Of a stretch of DNA of 64,000 nucleotides, positions 60,243-64,000 are shown one piece after another. A model generated the notes under the pieces. That model worked only from the letters and a program-made list of their open reading frames with translations, did no database searches and was not told where the DNA came from. Every line of letters begins with the position of its first letter. The stretch's first letter is position 1. Location: the NCBI GenBank assembly GCA_023412915.1, contig JAEZRE010000018.1, positions 62,001-126,000 on the forward strand, written 5' to 3'. A program made the translations under genes and the position numbers. Origin of the DNA: Bacillota bacterium. GTDB lineage: Bacteria; Bacillota; Clostridia; Acetivibrionales; DTU013.

Positions 60243-60836
60243 CTACTGCTTACCATAACCTCTCTTGAGTAAAAACTTGGCACCGGAATCAAAGCCGTCA
60301 GGACTTAGTACTTTAAATCCAAAAGCATCTGCAAGACGGTTTGTTACATTAAACGCAAAACATACAGCAAACGCGTCTTCTATCTGTTCACGCGATACCC
60401 CGGCAGCAATTACCTCGCGAATATCATCGGCATTCACGGAATTTTCTCGTGTAAGCTTTCCCAGCATGTGCAAGGTAGCCTTCAACCCTTTAGAGACAGG
60501 CGCCGCGTCAAGATTGGAAAGAACCGCCTCAACCTTTTCCTCATCGTTATATGCCATAGATGCAGTTGCAGAGTGTGCTCCTATGCAAAACGTACATTCA
60601 TTCATTTTAGAGACATATGCCGCCATCAATTCACGGTCACCGACAGACCAGGCGGAGTTTCCGCGCATTGCTTCTTGAGTGAAGCTTTTAGCCGGTGTTC
60701 CATAGAAGTCGGGACGGTAAAATACCAATTTGGCTGCATCAGGCAGCGGATGGCGCGAGACAATGCGAATAATTCCAAATAGTATTTTAGCAGCAAAACT
60801 GTAGCCGTTATTAAGTATGTCAAGACGCATGTCCAT
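60243..60836 (-). CDS. AhpD/CMD-family peroxidase-like protein
   Basis: A 197-residue all-helical protein of the carboxymuconolactone-decarboxylase/AhpD superfamily, with the redox motif ECTFCIGAHSATASMAY (CxxC plus His) at about residues 81-97, as in AhpD-type peroxidase-related proteins. Later RENSVNADDIREVIAAGVS and FNVTNRLADAFGF match the family. Its start overlaps the end of the next gene upstream (60820-61146) by 17 bp, so the two are coupled. Probably a thiol-based antioxidant pair; partner reductase not seen. Confidence 0.87.
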   Translation of the reverse strand: MDMRLDILNNGYSFAAKILFGIIRIVSRHPLPDAAKLVFYRPDFYGTPAKSFTQEAMRGNSAWSVGDRELMAAYVSKMNECTFCIGAHSATASMAYNDEEKVEAVLSNLDAAPVSKGLKATLHMLGKLTRENSVNADDIREVIAAGVSREQIEDAFAVCFAFNVTNRLADAFGFKVLSPDGFDSGAKFLLKRGYGKQ

Positions 60837-61146
60837 GTCCTCCCTTACTGCCTACGACTTCGTCCAAAGCTTTTTGTGCGGAATCATATTGGCGTGTTGC
60901 CTGTCCGACAGTTGCACATATGACCAGTTCAAAAATCTGGTCCTCGCTTAAACCTGATTTCTTTACAGCAGCTATATCCTCATCAGTAATTTTGTACGGA
61001 TGGTTGGCGACCTTGGCCAATAATCCTTTCAACGTCTCATCGATCATAGTATTGTCAAACGCAGCGCGCCGTTGCGCATTCGACGCTGTGCCCTCGCCTT
61101 CAAGAAGCCTGTTGACAATAACTTTATGTAAATGCTTATAATCCAT
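60820..61146 (-). CDS. Small CMD-like protein
   Basis: A 108-residue helical protein with NHPYKITDEDIAAVKKSGLS, QIFELVICATVGQATRQYDSA, resembling the C-terminal half of carboxymuconolactone-decarboxylase-like proteins without the CxxC motif, and a Gly/His end. ATG 61146 follows GGGAGGAA. It overlaps the AhpD-like gene by 17 bp, suggesting a two-subunit complex. Family placement is moderate. Confidence 0.75.
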   Translation of the reverse strand: MDYKHLHKVIVNRLLEGEGTASNAQRRAAFDNTMIDETLKGLLAKVANHPYKITDEDIAAVKKSGLSEDQIFELVICATVGQATRQYDSAQKALDEVVGSKGGHGHAS

Positions 61147-61350
61147 TGGACTTCCTCCCATAATAGCACACTATTCCTGACAGGTATAAAGAGCAACAAA
61201 ATAGTGTTTACCTTCTCTCCAATATATCATGATACCTTCCAGCTTTATAGGGAGAAAATGAGGCCTTTAATTTTTGGGAATTATTGGTAATTAAGAGAAG
61301 GATGAGGCATGTGGTGAAAACGACCGTAGAATGCATTCCAACAGGCTACG

Positions 61351-61380
61351 TAAAGGCAAGGAACCCACTCCTTGCCTTTA
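61351..61380. repeat. 12-bp inverted repeat 3' of the ABC-F gene
   Basis: TAAAGGCAAGGA and its exact complement with loop ACCCAC, 16 bp beyond the end of the ABC-F gene. No T tract on either side, so a terminator role is weak; it could protect the mRNA 3' end. Confidence 0.5.
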
Positions 61381-61395
61381 TCGGTCTTCCTGCCA

Positions 61396-63453
61396 TTAAA
61401 TACGCCCGACAGGATATTTTGAGCCTTCAGGAGCGGCGCGGTCACAAAGGCTCAGCCAGACGTCCATCATTTTACCGAGTTCCGCGTTAAGCTCCTCACG
61501 CCTGCAGTACAGCTTGCTCAGCTCATCATAATCGATCCCGTCCGCAGACATGCTTACATCAATTTTCTGTACTTCATCCTCGAGTGACTTCATATCGCAC
61601 TCGAGCTTCTTCAGGTCTGCCGCTGTTTTGATAGCCTCAGCCTGATGAATGCCCCCGGCAGTATTATTCCTTAAGCCATTTTCCCCGGCATCCCTATCTC
61701 CGTATGCGTTATCATTGACAGCTTTATCCCTTACGGCATTATCCCCAACAGCTTTAATCCCGGCGCCTTTATTCCCGATACTCTTTGACTCCTCCCTTTG
61801 CCGGCTTCGCTCTTCCTTTTTCAGCTTATAATAATCATAGTTGCCGGGATAGCTTGAAAGCTTTTTGTCTTCGACGGCGATGACCCTGCCGCTTACCTTG
61901 TTTATAAAATATCTGTCATGGGATATGAACAGCAGCGTGCCCTCGAAATCCTCCAGTGCCTCTTCCAGGGCCTCGATCGATTCAATATCCAGATGGTTGG
62001 TAGGCTCATCCAGTATCAATACATTAATTTCATCGTACAGCAGCATGGATAGCTTCAGCCTTACCCTTTCTCCTCCGGACAGCTGCTTCACCTTCCTGAA
62101 CGGGGCTTTCCCGAAAAACATGAACCGGGCCAGGTATTCCCGGGCTTTGCCCTCCAGTATATACCTGTCTTCACGAAAGCAGTCGATAACCGTTGCCTCC
62201 TCATCCTTAAAGGTAATGATCTGGGGGAGGTATGCGATTCTGGCATTTGCTCCAAATGCCGCATTACCGGAGTCTGCAGCTGCTTCTCCCAGGAGCAGTT
62301 TCAGAAAAGTGGTTTTTCCGCTGCCGTTCGGGCCGATCAAAGCTATCCTTTCGCCGGATGCGGCATACAAGTCTGCGTTGTCAAGAATGGTCCTGTCCCC
62401 GAAGCTTTTTGAGAGTCCGCAAACCTTTATGACGTCGTTTCCCGATTTGTCCGATGCATTGAAATTGATCCTGATGCTTTGCCTTTTAAATTGAGGCCTG
62501 CTTATCCTGTCCATTTTGTCCAGCTTTCTCTGAAGACTGACAGCTCTTCTGAAAAACTTGTTGTTATCAGCTTGCAGCGCCCAATTCCTTAGATCCTTAA
62601 TCGTCTTTTCCATCGAGTCGATTCTTTTGCACTGCTCTTTATAGTTTTCATACTGCAGGAGCAGGTTTTCCTCTTTTTGCCGGACATAATCGGAGTAATT
62701 GCCTTCGTATGTCTCGCACTGCTTATTCTCCACCTCTATGATTTTTGTGGCCACGTTGTCGAGAAAATACCTGTCGTGGGACACAACGATGACAATGCCC
62801 CTGTAGCCCCTGAGATGGCTTTCAAGCCATTCCGCAGAATCCATATCCAGGTGGTTCGTGGGCTCATCCAGCAGCAGTATATCCGGGCCTTCCAGAAGAA
62901 TCTTTCCAAGCATTACGGACGTTCTTTCACCTCCGCTTAAAATATTGAATTCCTTCTGAAGGAACGCATCGTCAAACTTCAGTCCCGCGCATACTTTGCC
63001 GAGCTTTTCCTCCTTTTCGTACCCTCCCTTTGCGTCATAGCTCTGCTGTAACCTGCCGTACTTCTTCAGTACGGCGTCAAGAGCCTCTCCCGCAAGCTGC
63101 CCCATTAATTCCTCCAGAGCCCTCAACTCATCTTCGATAAGCGTGAACTCCCGAAGTGCGAGCATCAGAATGTCAATTACCCTGAGGCCGGCGGGGAAGG
63201 CAGGCAGTTGATCGAGGTAGGCGACGGTTGTCCCGGCGGGATAGCTTATCCGACTCTTGCCTTCGCATATTTTCCGGTAATCTATATCCATGGGTTCGAT
63301 TCCGGCAAGTAGCTTCAAAATGGTGCTTTTGCCGCTCCCGTTCGATCCAACCATGCCGACCTTGTCTCCTTCGTAGACTTTAAAACCTGCGTCGTACAGG
63401 ACCAGGTTATCACCAAAATATTTTCTTATATTGTACATTGTCAATTCAAGCAT
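61396..63453 (-). CDS. ABC-F ATPase (antibiotic-resistance or translation type)
   Basis: A 685-residue soluble protein with two ABC domains and no membrane part, which would act on the ribosome. First domain: Walker A GSNGSGKST, signature LSGGERTSVML, Walker B LLLDEPTNHLD and VVSHDRYFLD; a long linker (EENLLLQYENYKEQCKRID, then RKLDKMDRI) as in ARE-type ABC-F proteins; second domain GPNGSGKTT, LSGGERVRLKL and LILDEPTNHLD; C-terminal extension with 5-residue repeats (about 555-600) and a final coiled coil. The linker, extension and attenuator-like leader fit the Vga/Lsa/VmlR resistance group, but housekeeping ABC-F cannot be excluded. ATG 63453 gives the standard MLELTMYNIRK. Confidence 0.9.
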   Translation of the reverse strand: MLELTMYNIRKYFGDNLVLYDAGFKVYEGDKVGMVGSNGSGKSTILKLLAGIEPMDIDYRKICEGKSRISYPAGTTVAYLDQLPAFPAGLRVIDILMLALREFTLIEDELRALEELMGQLAGEALDAVLKKYGRLQQSYDAKGGYEKEEKLGKVCAGLKFDDAFLQKEFNILSGGERTSVMLGKILLEGPDILLLDEPTNHLDMDSAEWLESHLRGYRGIVIVVSHDRYFLDNVATKIIEVENKQCETYEGNYSDYVRQKEENLLLQYENYKEQCKRIDSMEKTIKDLRNWALQADNNKFFRRAVSLQRKLDKMDRISRPQFKRQSIRINFNASDKSGNDVIKVCGLSKSFGDRTILDNADLYAASGERIALIGPNGSGKTTFLKLLLGEAAADSGNAAFGANARIAYLPQIITFKDEEATVIDCFREDRYILEGKAREYLARFMFFGKAPFRKVKQLSGGERVRLKLSMLLYDEINVLILDEPTNHLDIESIEALEEALEDFEGTLLFISHDRYFINKVSGRVIAVEDKKLSSYPGNYDYYKLKKEERSRQREESKSIGNKGAGIKAVGDNAVRDKAVNDNAYGDRDAGENGLRNNTAGGIHQAEAIKTAADLKKLECDMKSLEDEVQKIDVSMSADGIDYDELSKLYCRREELNAELGKMMDVWLSLCDRAAPEGSKYPVGRI
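61700..61785 (-). repeat. 15-nt repeats in the ABC-F C-terminal extension
   Basis: About five imperfect 15-nt units encode pentapeptides such as GIKAV, GDNAV, RDKAV, NDNAY on the minus strand, between the second ATPase domain and the coiled coil. In frame and not expected in the family. Confidence 0.7.
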
Positions 63454-63518
63454 AAAATCCCTCATTCCATAATGTATAAGCCAGTTGTCTCCTTTTGTTT
63501 TCAGGTGTGAAAATGAAA

Positions 63519-63550
63519 AGGCTGCAGGAAGGTGATTCTTCCTGCAGCCT
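63519..63550 (-). terminator. Leader terminator (attenuator) upstream of the ABC-F gene
   Basis: On the minus strand, a perfect 13-bp stem AGGCTGCAGGAAG / CTTCCTGCAGCCT with a 6-nt loop, then TTTTCATTTTC, standing 66 bp before the ABC-F start and after a leader of more than 200 nt. This is the arrangement of antibiotic-induced attenuation. An upstream ACGGTT / AACCGT pair (63549-63615 area) could form the competing fold. Confidence 0.75.
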
Positions 63551-63743
63551 GAACTACCGGTTCCCTACGGTTTATATGGACAGGGGCGCCGAGAGCCTGT
63601 GCCAACCGTAAAAAGTCTGATATATTTCAGTAAAGTCAGTTACCTTCCCAATTGCCGTTCCTTTTGTGAGTGCGAAAACAAGCCTGCCTTTGCAACAAGA
63701 CAAGTTTCAACTCTCCGGGAACAGAATGATTCAGTTTTATGAA

Positions 63744-63764
63744 TCAGCAATTGGTCGGTGTCAT
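63744..63764 (-). CDS. Possible leader peptide of the ABC-F gene
   Basis: On the minus strand, AAAGGAG (63782-63776) is followed at 11 nt by ATG ACA CCG ACC AAT TGC TGA, a six-codon ORF MTPTNC about 200 nt upstream of the attenuator. Short leader peptides of this kind sense stalled ribosomes in ABC-F and Erm regulation. Very short, so only a candidate. Confidence 0.4.
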   Translation of the reverse strand: MTPTNC

Positions 63765-63784
63765 GACTTCGAGCTCTCCTTTGC

Positions 63785-64000
63785 CTAATATATCAAACCT
63801 GACAATATTATATATGCATTCAAGCTTGCTGTATTTGTATAATTTGATTATATGGATATTTTAGGTGGTACATATGGTAAACCGATTCAGATTATCGATC
63901 GACCTGAACGATGCATAGAAAATAATTCAGATTCATATAATAAAGTTCGGCATTTTTCAGATTTTAAATGGAGAGATGCAAATAAGGAAATCCGAAAATG
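63785..64000. other. AT-rich end of window without a supported gene
   Basis: AT-rich sequence with TATA-like stretches (TATAAT on the minus strand near 63808) that may include the ABC-F leader promoter. The only short ORF (from about 63874) stops after 14 codons. I see nothing else. Confidence 0.4.

Noticed and set aside
61284..61490. Plus-strand frame 3' of the ABC-F gene
   Set aside because: Overlaps the ABC-F 3' end and the inverted repeat; no domain or ribosome site.
1..64000. rRNA, tRNA genes and IS transposases
   Set aside because: I looked for conserved tRNA ends, rRNA motifs and DDE/HUH transposase signatures and saw none; short tRNA genes could still be missed by eye.

Overview
The window looks like chromosome of an anaerobic, spore-forming, polysaccharide-degrading member of the Clostridia (Firmicutes). 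The pointers are strong AGGAGG-type ribosome sites with TTG/GTG starts, a pta-ackA acetate pathway, the yceD-rpmF and der-plsY-gpsA blocks, YesM/YesN two-component pairs beside sugar ABC transporters, a PdaB-like sporulation deacetylase and a GntR-RCK_C (BusR-like) regulator. I cannot name the genus. I found no rRNA, tRNA or CRISPR array.

Layout. 1-3.2 kb: end of a tryptophan operon (trpG', trpD, trpC, trpF), without trpB/trpA after trpF. 3.4-10.3 kb: two OmpR-type response regulator/kinase pairs, the first followed by a membrane-anchored HtrA protease, the second by a small DUF2680-like secreted protein. 10.5-33.4 kb: an accessory region built around asparagine synthetase asnB (minus strand). 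33.5-45.2 kb: PdaB-like deacetylase, a degenerate Mur-ligase-like protein, a double OB-fold protein, a BusR-like regulator convergent with that block and followed upstream by a glycine-betaine/osmoprotectant ABC operon, a Gln-rich repeat lipoprotein, an L,D-transpeptidase and a membrane-bound aminopropyltransferase-like protein. 45.2-50.1 kb: an ABC exporter, a membrane HExxH metalloprotease and a VanRS-like pair, with a direct-repeat operator in front. 50.1-58 kb: pta, ackA, yceD, rpmF, a PDZ/radical-SAM DUF512 protein, der, plsY, gpsA. 58-64 kb: FIST-domain protein, a Cu/Zn-SOD-like protein with Gln-rich repeats, two AhpD/CMD-like proteins and an ABC-F ATPase behind an attenuator-like leader.

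The most interesting system is at 10.5-33.4 kb. A 12.09-kb element (20190-32280) with a large serine recombinase at its right end sits inside asnB, in the conserved SGECADE loop of the synthetase domain. Joining the two halves at the shared CC restores a 614-codon asnB exactly in frame, and joining the element ends gives a 40-bp attP with strong dyad symmetry centred on the same CC. The cargo is a complete sugar system: YesM/YesN sensors, two solute-binding lipoproteins, two permeases and a GH127 beta-L-arabinofuranosidase. Immediately to its left lies a second cassette of the same plan (YesM/YesN, binding protein, two permeases, GH3 glycosidase). It is flanked on its left by a decayed asnB 3' remnant that stops within 4 bp of the same att position. 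I infer repeated integration of interchangeable glycan-utilisation cassettes at one codon of asnB, the first probably having brought a replacement asnB 3' end, the second now interrupting the gene and potentially excisable.

A second theme is short tandem-repeat growth inside and between genes: 7-nt repeats before trpD, 18-nt repeats in trpF, 27-nt repeats in a lipoprotein, triplicated terminator arms at 42.4 kb, 44-nt repeats at 44.9 kb, Shine-Dalgarno-like repeats at 47.9 kb, 66-nt repeats in the SOD gene and 15-nt repeats in the ABC-F gene.
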